A stretch of DNA of 64,000 nucleotides from Bacteriovorax sp. MedPE-SWde. GTDB taxonomy: Bacteria > Bdellovibrionota > Bacteriovoracia > Bacteriovoracales > Bacteriovoracaceae. The stretch is taken from assembly GCA_001874305.1 (NCBI GenBank), contig MPCU01000007.1:162326-226325 (forward strand), written 5' to 3'. The notes beneath the pieces are model-generated. The model was not told the DNA's origin and did not search any database. It worked only from the letters and a program-made list of their open reading frames with translations. A program made the translations under genes and the position numbers. This document shows, in pieces, positions 1 through 8,794 of this stretch (positions are counted from its first letter, which is position 1; every line of letters starts with the position of its first letter).

Positions 1-2385
1 ATAAAAGATCCACTTCTTATATCACTCATGGCCAAAAAAGCTGTGGTAAGAGACTATAAAGACTGTCTTGATGCACAACCAGAAGGTGCTAATAAAGACC
101 CAGAAAGCTGTAGAGACCTTATCACTACAATGACTACTCTCGATGTTGCTGCAGAAGTAATGAAGGATAATATTGCAGAGATTTATACAACATCTAAAGA
201 GTCGAACAAGAAAGATCAGACTATTCAAAAAACTAATAAAGTTATAAATGAATGTAAAAATCAGATAAGGGAAAAAGCACTAGAGAATTTAAGAAGTGGA
301 AATTCGTCAAAATCAACAGAAAAAGAAACAGTTAACTGTTTATCCACCGCTGTATTAGAGATTGTCGATAGTACAACTCAAGATAAAATTATAGAGTCTC
401 TTAAAGAAAATGAAATAGCGTCAAAGTATCTAAACGAAGTTTTAGAGTTAGAAGAGATTAAAGCACTTAAGAAAGAGACAAAACAATGTTTTAAGAAGAA
501 GTTAATGCAAATTAGTACGGTAGAAGAATTTACTTCTTCAACAGATAAAATACAAAAGCAATGTATATTTGAAACTGAAAGGCTCGCAACTTCAGCAATT
601 TCTCTTTTGGCGATTGATAAAGAATTACAAGCACATTTACCTAATAAAAAGGAAAGGCAAGCACTAGTATCAAACTATAATCTAGGACCGAAAGGTCTAT
701 ACCAAAGAATATCACAAGCAAAAACAAAGAAAGAATTAGATTCTATCGTATCTAAGATACAACCGGAACTAACGATAAAGGTTGCCTCAAAACTAATTCC
801 GAATCTTGTAAAAGAATATCTTGAGGAATATAGCAGGAAAGAACAAAACGAAACTTCAAACTATTTAATTGGAACCTTAAGAAAGTGCATTACAAGAATG
901 CAAAAGAAATATCCAAGTACAAAGTATGAAACAGAACTAACAAAATGTACAAACGAAACAACTGGCCATGGGTATAGTGAAATAGCTAAGAAAATTATTG
1001 ATCAGAATATTGATAGTACTCTTTCAGGTTTTCCTAAAGCTGCACAAAGAGTTAAGAAACAATCTGCAGCACGTGTAAAGAACTGCTTAAACCTCATTCC
1101 AACAACTCTCACGGACAAGAAATTTAAGCAAAGATCTGAAAGGTGCTTATCTAACGAAATATTTAACTTGTCTTACTCACTACCACGAGAGGCATTAGGT
1201 CAATATCGTATATTAACTGGAGACAAACTTGGAGCAAGGGAACTAGAATCTAGCCTACGTAGTGTTGAAAAATATTTCTTACTAGAAGGGAAATATCCAA
1301 AGGGTATAAATTCTCCCTCTGTTAAAATTCACATGTCTACAATGAAATGTTTAACATCAAAGAAGAGAGCTCTACTTAAGACAGGCAAATACAATATTGA
1401 TAATGCTCAAAAAGAATTTACAAAATGTACTGATCTCATTGAAAGTAAGGTTAAGAATCAAGTCGCTACAAATTTTTCGGATCATTTTTCAGCTGGAGAC
1501 AGAGAGCACGATACAATGAAGAAGCTAGGCTTTGTACTCACGAACCTAACAGGGACCAATAATACAGAAGATAGTGACACAAATATTGGAGATACTGCAA
1601 GACTCCTCTACACTGTTGGAGATAAAGTAAAAACAACATGTAATTACAACTTTGGCGGATGCAAGAAAGCTATTAACGAATCAAAAGCCTTAATAGATAA
1701 ATATAAGAAGAAAAATCCAAATGCAACAAGTAAAGAACTTGCAAATAAGTTCATCGATTCCCCTATAATGACTAATGTAATAAAGGCGGAACTTGCACTT
1801 ACTTTAAGAGTAGAACTTACTAATGGCTTAAGTGAGCATAGTGATAAACAGGGGATCATGGCCAAGGTTCTAAAAGATATTACTTCATCAGAAATGATTG
1901 ATACATTAATGAGAACACCACATGGAAAAAAAGTTTTAGATATCGTTAGAGATGAGATAAAGAACGATAGAATTGGTGCTATAGCAGAAAACCCTGAACT
2001 AAAAAAGGAACTGGCCAAGGCCATTGTCTATGATATCGGCAATAATAGTTTTGTAGATAAGCTTATGTACGGATTGGTACAGCCAACACTTAATCAAGAA
2101 AAGAAATCAAGTAACGGGATTTTTGGAATATTCAAGAACTTTAAAGTATCGATGGGTAGGGCCCTAAGAATTGTAAAAGGAAGGCACTTTAAATGGGACA
2201 AAATAAGAAACACTAAAGAAGGAAAACGTGCTAGAGAAATCTTTGCCAAGAACCTATTCTCACCTATTATACAGGGTGAAGACTTAGAGAAAAAACCATC
2301 TACACATAAGAAAAGTAAGAACTATCTAGAGCAACAGTCTACCCAGATTGAAGAGCTCATTATTAAAGGTCTCAAGGCACTTTAG
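1..2385 (+). CDS. Large Cys-pair repeat protein, 5'-truncated by window edge
   Basis: The frame is open from base 1 with no stop before the first ATG at 28, so the real start and probably an export signal lie outside the window. At least 785 residues are visible. I do not recognise a family. The sequence is Lys- and Glu-rich and predicted helical, and cysteines recur in pairs about 14-27 residues apart (from about residue 14, then near 76/104, 154/180, 289/309, 358/378 and 446/472). This looks like repeated helical hairpins each closed by a disulfide, which suggests a periplasmic or surface location. The stop overlaps by four bases the stop of the convergent gene on the other strand. Function unknown. 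Confidence 0.75.
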   Translation: MKDPLLISLMAKKAVVRDYKDCLDAQPEGANKDPESCRDLITTMTTLDVAAEVMKDNIAEIYTTSKESNKKDQTIQKTNKVINECKNQIREKALENLRSGNSSKSTEKETVNCLSTAVLEIVDSTTQDKIIESLKENEIASKYLNEVLELEEIKALKKETKQCFKKKLMQISTVEEFTSSTDKIQKQCIFETERLATSAISLLAIDKELQAHLPNKKERQALVSNYNLGPKGLYQRISQAKTKKELDSIVSKIQPELTIKVASKLIPNLVKEYLEEYSRKEQNETSNYLIGTLRKCITRMQKKYPSTKYETELTKCTNETTGHGYSEIAKKIIDQNIDSTLSGFPKAAQRVKKQSAARVKNCLNLIPTTLTDKKFKQRSERCLSNEIFNLSYSLPREALGQYRILTGDKLGARELESSLRSVEKYFLLEGKYPKGINSPSVKIHMSTMKCLTSKKRALLKTGKYNIDNAQKEFTKCTDLIESKVKNQVATNFSDHFSAGDREHDTMKKLGFVLTNLTGTNNTEDSDTNIGDTARLLYTVGDKVKTTCNYNFGGCKKAINESKALIDKYKKKNPNATSKELANKFIDSPIMTNVIKAELALTLRVELTNGLSEHSDKQGIMAKVLKDITSSEMIDTLMRTPHGKKVLDIVRDEIKNDRIGAIAENPELKKELAKAIVYDIGNNSFVDKLMYGLVQPTLNQEKKSSNGIFGIFKNFKVSMGRALRIVKGRHFKWDKIRNTKEGKRAREIFAKNLFSPIIQGEDLEKKPSTHKKSKNYLEQQSTQIEELIIKGLKAL

Positions 2386-2774
2386 CGTACAAGGGAGTTC
2401 AAGTAATTTGCTTCAAAGAAATGGTTTTTATAAATACAACGAGCAGATTTAACAGACTTACTTCCCTCTTTAACAGATATTATTTGTCCTATACCACCAA
2501 TCTCTTTGCACAATTTAAATTCAACTGTCCCAAACTTGGATAAAACTTCTTTCGATTTTATTCTATAGTTATACTTTAATTCTTTACGAAGAGATTTACC
2601 AATACACTCTCCTGCTTTACAATTATTAGAGAAATAGTAATCACCATATTTACAAAAAATATCAGATGATTTTTTGATTCCTGTCTTTGTTTGAAAAACA
2701 AAATCCTTCTTCTTGCATACAGGATAAGCTGATATAGACAGAATACTAATTAAGAAAAAATAATAGACGCGCAT
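2382..2774 (-). CDS. Small exported Cys-rich protein
   Basis: A 130-residue protein with a clear signal peptide (hydrophobic residues 3-17, likely cleavage before VCKKK). The mature part has six or more cysteines, consistent with disulfides. The C-terminal C...GG...G...RC-aromatic spacing faintly recalls DUF333-type secreted domains, but this is too weak to name it. Its start lies inside the end of the upstream papain-like protease gene (29-base overlap), so the two are translationally coupled and probably work together, for example as protease and accessory or inhibitor. That pairing is inference from layout only. Confidence 0.65.
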   Translation of the reverse strand: MRVYYFFLISILSISAYPVCKKKDFVFQTKTGIKKSSDIFCKYGDYYFSNNCKAGECIGKSLRKELKYNYRIKSKEVLSKFGTVEFKLCKEIGGIGQIISVKEGSKSVKSARCIYKNHFFEANYLNSLVR

Positions 2775-4089
2775 TTGCTGCTAACTCTCTTGCTGAAATC
2801 CAAAAATGGCCATCCTTTGATTTGTGCTCAAAGAACTTGGCCTGCTCTCCCAATGTCCCTCTTATTTTAAATTGACACTGTCCTTTATCATCTCTACTCA
2901 TACCCACAATTGAAGAAGCATGCCATGCCCCCTTCTTATCGTCTTCAAGATAGTTACTTGAAAACATCATCTTATATGGATGTTCAAATCCTGCAATACC
3001 ACCACTACTTAGTTGCTCTACTACTTTCTTGAGAATATTCTTCTTGTCTTTTATATTATGAGAGCGCACATTGCTTCCAATAGCATTTACCCGCGCATTT
3101 TCCAAACCATTGTTCTTTCTCTTGCATGCCTTATCTCTGAGCTTAGTAAAATAAGTGTCACTAGATTTATCACCAATGGATTTTACAATTTCAGCAAGAG
3201 GAATACCAGGAAAGAGAGATTGAATAGTATCACCGTTACATGTGACAATATCACTAGATTTAGATAAACCCTTTAAATCAATTAGCTCTTCTAATTTAGA
3301 AGCTATAGTCACATCTCCATTTTGAGAAAATACTTCACTTGGTAAAGATTTCTCCAAGCAATAACCAGACTTAACAGTTTTAAATAGAGCAATATGCGAC
3401 CCCGCCATTCTCTCTCGATTACGCCCCGTCTTCTCTATTATATTTGAAGTCTCTAAATGTTTTTGGTATCCAAGGGAAATATCCATTGCAGAAACCTCCT
3501 CACCTACTTTGTGAGACACGAGATCCGCAGTAACAAATGCATCACACCAACCCGTCCCATCCTGATGTCTCACTGGACCCATATCAGAACTATGGTCAAC
3601 ATCATCACATTTTAATTCAGTGAGGTATTTACTAAATTCATCTTCTTTTTTTCTGTTCTTAGTAATACTTTGTTTTATTATTTTGTAAGCGATATCAAAT
3701 TCTTCATCATCCTTAGAAAGATACTTTATGGCCTTCATATCTTCGCCTAAGCTCTTGTCTCCATAAACAACTTGTTCGATCTCTTTTGAGTTCTGAATTT
3801 CAATCAGCAGCGGCCTAAGCCCCTTAAGAAGATCTTGGAATCCTTCTTTTGTAACATTGTAATCAGAAAACTTTGTGCAACCCCTATCAACTAAGGATTT
3901 AAGACTATAGGCAGTCTCAATTCTATATCGTGGAGTCTGATTTAAATTACCTTCTAAAACACCTTTTACAGTTAAGTCTTTATACTCAAATAAGTAATTA
4001 TCGCGAGCATCACGAAGATCTTCTTTACAACCAGCAAATACTGGGTAGCTAAATAAGAGTATGTAAATAGTAGAAAATATTATGGTCAC
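2746..4089 (-). CDS. Exported papain-like (C1 fold) cysteine protease
   Basis: I chose the GTG at 4089 because it directly precedes a signal peptide ending in VFAG; the frame also opens at a TTG at 4155. Numbered from the GTG, Gln176 and Cys182 sit in a RHQDGTGWCDAF motif matching the papain oxyanion Gln and nucleophile Cys region. His390 lies in WHASSIVGM, where papains have NHAV-hydrophobic-GY, and a GHFWIS segment near the C terminus matches the conserved GYFWI. The position of the catalytic Asn (KNSWG in papain) reads as Arg410 in KIRGTLG, so the triad is altered. The preceding 150 residues could be a propeptide. Location is likely periplasmic or secreted. Confidence 0.7.
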   Translation of the reverse strand: MTIIFSTIYILLFSYPVFAGCKEDLRDARDNYLFEYKDLTVKGVLEGNLNQTPRYRIETAYSLKSLVDRGCTKFSDYNVTKEGFQDLLKGLRPLLIEIQNSKEIEQVVYGDKSLGEDMKAIKYLSKDDEEFDIAYKIIKQSITKNRKKEDEFSKYLTELKCDDVDHSSDMGPVRHQDGTGWCDAFVTADLVSHKVGEEVSAMDISLGYQKHLETSNIIEKTGRNRERMAGSHIALFKTVKSGYCLEKSLPSEVFSQNGDVTIASKLEELIDLKGLSKSSDIVTCNGDTIQSLFPGIPLAEIVKSIGDKSSDTYFTKLRDKACKRKNNGLENARVNAIGSNVRSHNIKDKKNILKKVVEQLSSGGIAGFEHPYKMMFSSNYLEDDKKGAWHASSIVGMSRDDKGQCQFKIRGTLGEQAKFFEHKSKDGHFWISARELAANARLLFFLN

Positions 4090-4165
4090 ACTATGTTTTT
4101 CGGATAATGTGAATGTTACTTTATGAATCAATGAGGCCAGAGAAACTGACCTCAAAAGGCGGAAA

Positions 4166-4369
4166 TTATTTCTTAGCGACTAGGTCTTTAACTATATCTA
4201 ATAATTCTTTACAACCTTGCTCATCAAGGCCCTTAAGCATATGACTGTTGCTAAGCTCTTTAGCATCCTCACCCTTGTCTTTAAAACTCATTAGTCTGTT
4301 ATTTAGGTTATTTCTAAGAGTTCTTAGCTTCTTTGGTGTCCAGTCTGCAATATTTGAAAAATCTTTCAT
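4166..4369 (-). CDS. Small conserved-looking hypothetical protein (67 aa)
   Basis: A 67-residue, charged, helical soluble protein preceded by a good ribosome site (GGAGA, seven bases before the ATG). There is no signal peptide or membrane segment. It begins with a DWTPKKLRTLRNNLNNRL helix resembling short DNA- or protein-binding helices, but no family is recognised. It lies 76 bases upstream of the GTG of the papain-like protease on the same strand, so it may share its transcript. Confidence 0.6.
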   Translation of the reverse strand: MKDFSNIADWTPKKLRTLRNNLNNRLMSFKDKGEDAKELSNSHMLKGLDEQGCKELLDIVKDLVAKK

Positions 4370-4541
4370 TTGTAAATCTCCTTATAATGAGCTGTTTTAC
4401 TTTAGAAATCCAATATATTCAATACCTTCCTTTAGGTTATCTTAGGCCATATTGATTTGCACTTTTCCATCACTGATTTGGAATAAATATTACACAATTT
4501 AGGGTACTTGGAACTTATTTATCTATTTGTAGCGCTCGACT

Positions 4542-4547
4542 TATAAT
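4542..4547 (+). promoter_or_regulatory. Likely -10 box for the cytidylate-kinase-like gene
   Basis: A perfect TATAAT lies 27 bases before the start codon at 4575, in an AT-rich leader. No strong -35 hexamer stands 16-18 bases upstream (TTATCT is the nearest), so the assignment rests on the -10 match and its position. Confidence 0.4.
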
Positions 4548-4574
4548 GAAATATATACAAACAGTGGGGTAATT

Positions 4575-5279
4575 ATGAAAGTCAGCTTATTAACACCAAA
4601 TATTGAGAGACGTCTTAATACGTTGATCAACATAAACGACAGAAAAGGGATGCATACAGAACTTAAAAGCCCAACGATAACAATCTCAAGAGAGTATGGT
4701 TGTGAGGCCTACCCCCTAGCAAATGCTCTTAAAGTAAAGCTTGATAAGGCAACAGGTAATGACTGGCAAATCTTTGATAAAGAACTTATCAAGAAAATAA
4801 GCTCAGACAAGCATCTTTCAGAAAACTTCCTCTCTCATATCGGAGATTCAAGCCGCTTCATGGACTTTATGGCAAGTTTTTCAAAGGGTGGTAGAACACA
4901 CTCTGAAGCATATCAGATGATGACAGAATATATAATGAAAGTTGCCATGCAAGGAAATGCAATCATTGTAGGTAGAGGTGCAGCGCTCTCAACTCAAGAG
5001 TTAGAAAATTGCCATCACTTTAGGATCGAAGCTCCCTTTACTGCAAGAGTTGAATCAATTGCAAAGCGATTGAACCTTAGTTATGACGAGGCCAAAGACA
5101 AAGTCGTCAACTCTCAAACCGAAAGAGAAAAATTCATTAAAGATTTCTATGGAAAAGATATCGGAGATATTAAATACTACAATGCTATTTTCAACGGTGA
5201 AAAAATGGATGTTGAAATGATGGCAGATATCATATGTACATTAATAGAGAATAAGAAAGAGCTGGCACTTGCAGCTTAA
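4575..5279 (+). CDS. Cytidylate kinase-like family protein
   Basis: A 234-residue cytoplasmic protein of the Cytidylate_kin2 (AAK-6) type. The core opens with TITISREYGCEA around residues 31-42, where family members carry a degenerate P-loop (ISRE-G-G-x4-A). A VGRGAA strand-loop follows at about residues 136-141, then the LID-like Arg-rich segment RVESIAKRLNLS and the C-terminal FY-K-I-D-YY-I-N segment typical of this family. The members probably phosphorylate nucleotides or an unknown small molecule; substrate is not established. The gene ends four bases into the convergent MscS gene. Confidence 0.8.
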   Translation: MKVSLLTPNIERRLNTLININDRKGMHTELKSPTITISREYGCEAYPLANALKVKLDKATGNDWQIFDKELIKKISSDKHLSENFLSHIGDSSRFMDFMASFSKGGRTHSEAYQMMTEYIMKVAMQGNAIIVGRGAALSTQELENCHHFRIEAPFTARVESIAKRLNLSYDEAKDKVVNSQTEREKFIKDFYGKDIGDIKYYNAIFNGEKMDVEMMADIICTLIENKKELALAA

Positions 5280-6103
5280 CCTACATAGAACTCTCTTAAA
5301 AAGTCTTTCACAATCTTCTGCTCAATGCGACCTTTCATGGCCGCAGGAGCAGTTATTCGCACAATCAACTCGAGAGTCTCTTTATCAAGAATATTGATAT
5401 GTATTCTCGGCTTTAAGATAGGAACTTCGAGGTGAGATTTCATATGTAGCTTATTTAAGTAGGCCTGAGCAGCTTCAAAGAACTCACTACAATAATAGTG
5501 ACATCTCTCAAGAAGAATCTCTTCGGCCCTTTCCCATTCTTTATTATTAGCAATACTAATTTTAAAACTATGTAGAACAAAGTTTTTTAGATAAGACTCG
5601 TTGATAACTGTTTTAGATAAAAACATACTATTAGGAATTACAACAGATCGACCTGTCAGCTGATGGGTTTTAGTTCCTGGACCTATTTCCATTAAAGTAG
5701 TAGTTAAGAAAGTTCTATCAATTACATCCCCTCTTATACCTTCAACCTCTATCCTATCACCGACGTGAAAGGAGTTTTGAGTCATTTTAAAAACACCCCC
5801 AAAGAAATTACTAGATAACTCCTTCGTTGCAATGACAAGAGCTACTAATAGCGCCGTTAACGATATAACCAGGGAGCGTAATTCATCCGTCCACACAATA
5901 AAGATTGAGCAAAAGAAAATGAATGAGAGAACAGAGTTCAAGTTAACAAGATAACGTCTCTTCTTGTCCATACTCATATTTCGAGACTTCTTTAAGGCCC
6001 CACCAATAACCAGGCGAAGAAAGCTCAAAATAACAACCACTACAAGCATTATGATTAACTTGTTCATAATAACACTATTAAATAATTCTTGATTTATTTG
6101 CAT
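5276..6103 (-). CDS. MscS-family mechanosensitive ion channel
   Basis: About 275 residues. The ATG at 6103 is preferred because AGGAG lies eight bases before it; a TTG six bases upstream would overlap that site. Three membrane helices are visible (about 14-32, 53-70 and 78-98), the last running into the pore-lining ATKELSSNFFGGVF segment and then the beta domain (VGDRIEVEGIRGDVIDRTFLTTTL). The C-terminal alpha/beta domain is present. MscS channels sit in the inner membrane and release solutes on hypo-osmotic shock, which fits an organism moving between osmotic environments. Confidence 0.85.
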   Translation of the reverse strand: MQINQELFNSVIMNKLIIMLVVVVILSFLRLVIGGALKKSRNMSMDKKRRYLVNLNSVLSFIFFCSIFIVWTDELRSLVISLTALLVALVIATKELSSNFFGGVFKMTQNSFHVGDRIEVEGIRGDVIDRTFLTTTLMEIGPGTKTHQLTGRSVVIPNSMFLSKTVINESYLKNFVLHSFKISIANNKEWERAEEILLERCHYYCSEFFEAAQAYLNKLHMKSHLEVPILKPRIHINILDKETLELIVRITAPAAMKGRIEQKIVKDFLREFYVG

Positions 6104-6237
6104 AGACAAAACTCCTATCTAAATTGTAGGCGAATGAATGAAAACTTCAAGCATAATAAATATTCTCTATCACCTCATCACTACAAACAAATGGAGCAAA
6201 ACAGATAAATGACAGATAATGTATCTAAGGAGTTAAA

Positions 6238-6525
6238 ATGAAGAAAGTTGTTAAATTTACCAAATCAGCATGCCCACACTGTCGTATATTTGACCCAATA
6301 TTTAAGTCAATTATAGAGGAATTTAAGGGCAAAGTGGAGTTCTACGAATTAAGTCTTGATGACTGCCCGGCGATGGCAGACGTTTTCAAAATAAGAGGTG
6401 TACCTGCTGTATATACATTTGAATCTGAAGACTTTAAGGATTTTGCTAAAATTGAGCAGTTAGTAATCGGTCATAGTCATGAAGGTTATTCTAATACACA
6501 TAAATCAATAGAAGATCTCATTTAA
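6238..6525 (+). CDS. Thioredoxin-family protein (CPHC)
   Basis: A 95-residue thioredoxin fold with CPHC at residues 12-15 and the cis-Pro loop GVPAV near residue 55. CPHC is the DsbA-type active-site sequence, but there is no signal peptide, so the protein should act in the cytoplasm as a reductase or glutaredoxin-like enzyme. The length matches single-domain thioredoxins. An SD-like AAGGAG precedes the ATG. Partner unknown. Confidence 0.8.
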   Translation: MKKVVKFTKSACPHCRIFDPIFKSIIEEFKGKVEFYELSLDDCPAMADVFKIRGVPAVYTFESEDFKDFAKIEQLVIGHSHEGYSNTHKSIEDLI

Positions 6526-6544
6526 GACCCTCCATTGGTCTTAA
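6522..6544. terminator. Bidirectional terminator-like hairpin
   Basis: A perfect 8-bp inverted repeat (TTAAGACC / GGTCTTAA, loop of seven) lies between the convergent thioredoxin gene and the small minus-strand gene. The U-tracts are short on both strands, so it would be a weak terminator. Confidence 0.45.
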
Positions 6545-6561
6545 AAGAGATGAGTTTAGTG

Positions 6562-6849
6562 TTAGGCAACCATTGCTAACTCATACCCACTTAGCATATC
6601 TTCACTCTTATAAAGGACGTTACTTCTGTCTTGAGAATGTCTTAGAACAGACATTGCAATCAAGGCAGTACTACATGTTTTCACCTGTATGCCATTTAGT
6701 ATAAAGCTTAAACCTCCATCGTTTAGTCTTGTTATTCTTCCTTCTGTTAGGCAAAGAACCATTTCATCAAGAGATACGTGATGAACACTTGCTTGATCTA
6801 AACATTCTTTTGAAAATGTAATATTTAAAAATCTCATAAAGTTGTTCAT
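6562..6849 (-). CDS. Small hypothetical protein, weakly DUF4258/RelE-fold-like
   Basis: 95 residues with a strong ribosome site (GGGAG, six bases before the ATG). The pattern Ser-Lys-x-Ala/Cys-Leu ... His-x-Val-Ser-Leu-Asp-Glu-Met ... Glu-Gly-x-Ile followed by short beta strands resembles DUF4258 proteins, a fold related to RelE toxins; I regard this as suggestive only. It is transcribed divergently from the ribbon-helix-helix gene at 7097, and the 247 bases between them carry repeated boxes, so the two may be co-regulated. Confidence 0.55.
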   Translation of the reverse strand: MNNFMRFLNITFSKECLDQASVHHVSLDEMVLCLTEGRITRLNDGGLSFILNGIQVKTCSTALIAMSVLRHSQDRSNVLYKSEDMLSGYELAMVA

Positions 6850-6901
6850 TCATATCTCCCGTTGTTGGCCTTTTAAACATACTAATTGATTTGCTGACAA
6901 A

Positions 6902-7087
6902 GTGTGTATCTTTTTACATTTTATACATACTAGTGAGTATTTTTAACTATTTATGCTCATTAACAAGTCAAACAATAAAATAAAATAAATTAGAAAATCG
7001 CCTAACAATCTTGGCAACTCACAATATTTCGGACAGTTATATGAATCTTAATATTCTCATACACACTTCCGATAAGTTTATACACAC
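6902..7087. promoter_or_regulatory. Divergent control region with three ATACACAC boxes
   Basis: The octamer ATACACAC occurs at 7059-7066 and 7080-7087, exactly 21 bases (two helical turns) apart, directly before the gene at 7097. The same octamer occurs inverted at 6902-6909 near the divergent gene. An imperfect palindrome centred on ACTAGT lies at 6923-6940. Ribbon-helix-helix dimers commonly bind such tandem short boxes on one DNA face, so these are candidate operators; no binding evidence is available. Confidence 0.45.
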
Positions 7088-7096
7088 GGAGTAAGT

Positions 7097-7405
7097 ATGA
7101 AAGATGAAATGAAGAGAGTAAATGTGATCATCCCACAAAGATATCACGATGAGATCATGAAACGAGGGCTAAAATTAAGCGGCGTTGTAAGAGAGGCACT
7201 TGAAGATCAGCTAAACCCAGAAACAATCACTCTCTCAGTATCAAGCTCTACGCATGATCTTTATATGGAGCTTCTTAATGGACAAGGTTGTAGCGATAAA
7301 GAATTTGAGCCATTTTTAAGAAAAGCACTTTCGCAATATGTGGAATATATAATTGAACAAAGACAAACTTCCCTTCACAAGATTAAAGAGAAGCTAGAAA
7401 AGTAA
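7097..7405 (+). CDS. Ribbon-helix-helix-like DNA-binding protein
   Basis: A 102-residue protein. The N terminus reads RVNVIIPQRYHDEIMKRG followed by LSGVVREALEDQL, the strand-helix-helix pattern of CopG/Arc/MetJ repressors (strand residues 6-12, helices about 14-22 and 27-39). A second half (about 45-95) is helical and charged and may mediate oligomerisation or bind a partner. Ribosome site GGAG, five bases before the ATG. It sits two bases before the convergent mltF stop. The boxes directly upstream suggest autoregulation (inference). Confidence 0.6.
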   Translation: MKDEMKRVNVIIPQRYHDEIMKRGLKLSGVVREALEDQLNPETITLSVSSSTHDLYMELLNGQGCSDKEFEPFLRKALSQYVEYIIEQRQTSLHKIKEKLEK

Positions 7406-7406
7406 T

Positions 7407-8732
7407 TTACTTGAACTCATTTTTTAAAATATCATAATATCTACGAATTCTTTCGACATAGAGAACAGGCTCATTACCACGAGCATACCCATATGGTAGT
7501 TTTCTAAAGTATTTCTTCTTTGAGAGATATGGAAGTGATCTCTTCACGTCCTTCCAAAAGTTCGGATTTAACTCCTTCCATATAGCGATGCTTCTTGCAT
7601 CCCTAAGATGATAATAGCCAACATTATATGATGCCAGGGCCATCCAAATCCTATCTTCTTTAGCGATATAAGCAGGAACTCTGCGAAGAAGTTTTGCAAG
7701 GTACTTTGCTCCACCAAAAATACTTTCAGCGACATTAAGTCTGTTTCTCACTTTCATTTCTTTTGCAGTATTGCGAGTAAGCATCATCATACCGCGAACA
7801 CCAGTTGGACTCTTTGCTTTTGGATTCCAGTGACTCTCCTGGTATGAAACTGCTGCTAATAGTCTCCAATCCACACCATATAGTTTTCCGGCCTTCTTAA
7901 ATAGCTTCTTGTACTTTTTCAAACGCTTATTAATTCTCTTCTTAAATACTTTATAATCGTAATAGTCGAAATTTTCGATATGTCCGTAGTACTTGTGTTC
8001 AAACTTATCGAGGTCACCTGTTTTTTGTAGCCTCTTTATGAGCTTATTTGAAATATCAACGATAGTATCCTTTCCCTTTGGAAAGATCATTGAAAGTCCC
8101 TCGTAGGCAAAAGATTTTTGAATTTTCAACTCAGGATATGTACGAAGAAATACCGAAACGATATTTGAATCGGCTAAAGTGCAATCGACCTTGTCTTCCC
8201 ATATACGTCCAAGAATGTCTTCCGTGTTCAAAGTAGTACTAGTCGCGTAATTAACATCAATCTTCTTCTTTTTGAGTGTTTCGAGTGTCTGTACATAACT
8301 AGAGTCCTTTGAAACAAGAATTTCTACTCTAGAAATACGAGAGAGTTTCTTAATTATAAACTTCTTATTACATACTAATTGCTGTCTAATACTTTGATAT
8401 TTATTTGAGAAGAGGAACTCACTTTCTCTTTGCTTTGTTCTTGTAAGTCCCGCAATCGCAACATCACCTTCACCACCTCTTAAAGACGTTAATATATCTG
8501 ATATTGTGTCTTTAACTAGAAATTTTGGAATAACTTGAAGTGACTTCGCGAGTTCAACACCGACTTCATAGTCCATTCCTGCAGGCTCACCATCCCTGTC
8601 TAAGTAATAAGTTGTAGGAGCGTTCCTTGTTAGGATATAAAGAACCCGACTTTTCTTAATCTCTTCAATTGAGCGAGAAAACGAAGATTGAGCGGTAATA
8701 ACCAGTACAGTTAAAATAAGAAATTTGATCAT
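7407..8732 (-). CDS. mltF: MltF-like lytic murein transglycosylase
   Basis: 441 residues in the MltF order: signal peptide (1-18), a periplasmic solute-binding-protein type 3 domain (about 26-250; GMDYEVGVELAKSL and RGGEGDVAIAGLTRT are its landmarks), then an SLT/lysozyme-like domain (about 275-440) with catalytic Glu299 in SYQESHWNPKA, the GVRGMMMLT motif and the SYNVGYYHL motif. It cleaves the MurNAc-GlcNAc bond of peptidoglycan, leaving 1,6-anhydro ends. No lipobox is seen. In a predator it could act on self or prey wall. Divergent from the LETM1-like gene. Confidence 0.9.
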   Translation of the reverse strand: MIKFLILTVLVITAQSSFSRSIEEIKKSRVLYILTRNAPTTYYLDRDGEPAGMDYEVGVELAKSLQVIPKFLVKDTISDILTSLRGGEGDVAIAGLTRTKQRESEFLFSNKYQSIRQQLVCNKKFIIKKLSRISRVEILVSKDSSYVQTLETLKKKKIDVNYATSTTLNTEDILGRIWEDKVDCTLADSNIVSVFLRTYPELKIQKSFAYEGLSMIFPKGKDTIVDISNKLIKRLQKTGDLDKFEHKYYGHIENFDYYDYKVFKKRINKRLKKYKKLFKKAGKLYGVDWRLLAAVSYQESHWNPKAKSPTGVRGMMMLTRNTAKEMKVRNRLNVAESIFGGAKYLAKLLRRVPAYIAKEDRIWMALASYNVGYYHLRDARSIAIWKELNPNFWKDVKRSLPYLSKKKYFRKLPYGYARGNEPVLYVERIRRYYDILKNEFK

Positions 8733-8762
8733 ATTACCCTATCGGAAAGATAAATTATTCTT

Positions 8763-8777
8763 ACACTATTATAGTGT
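8763..8777. promoter_or_regulatory. Palindrome in the mltF / LETM1-like divergent region
   Basis: ACACTA-TTA-TAGTGT is a perfect 6-bp inverted repeat between the two divergent starts. It could be an operator or overlap a promoter. Nothing else of note is seen in the 62-base gap. Confidence 0.3.
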
Positions 8778-8794
8778 GGATTCTTGGAAAAATT

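Noticed and set aside
1644..2024. 126-codon open frame on the minus strand opposite the Cys-pair protein
   Set aside because: It lies entirely within a longer plus-strand gene; codon pattern and lack of a ribosome site make it a shadow.
2382..2774. DUF333 assignment for the small Cys protein
   Set aside because: Only a loose Cys/Gly spacing; the defining residues do not line up well.
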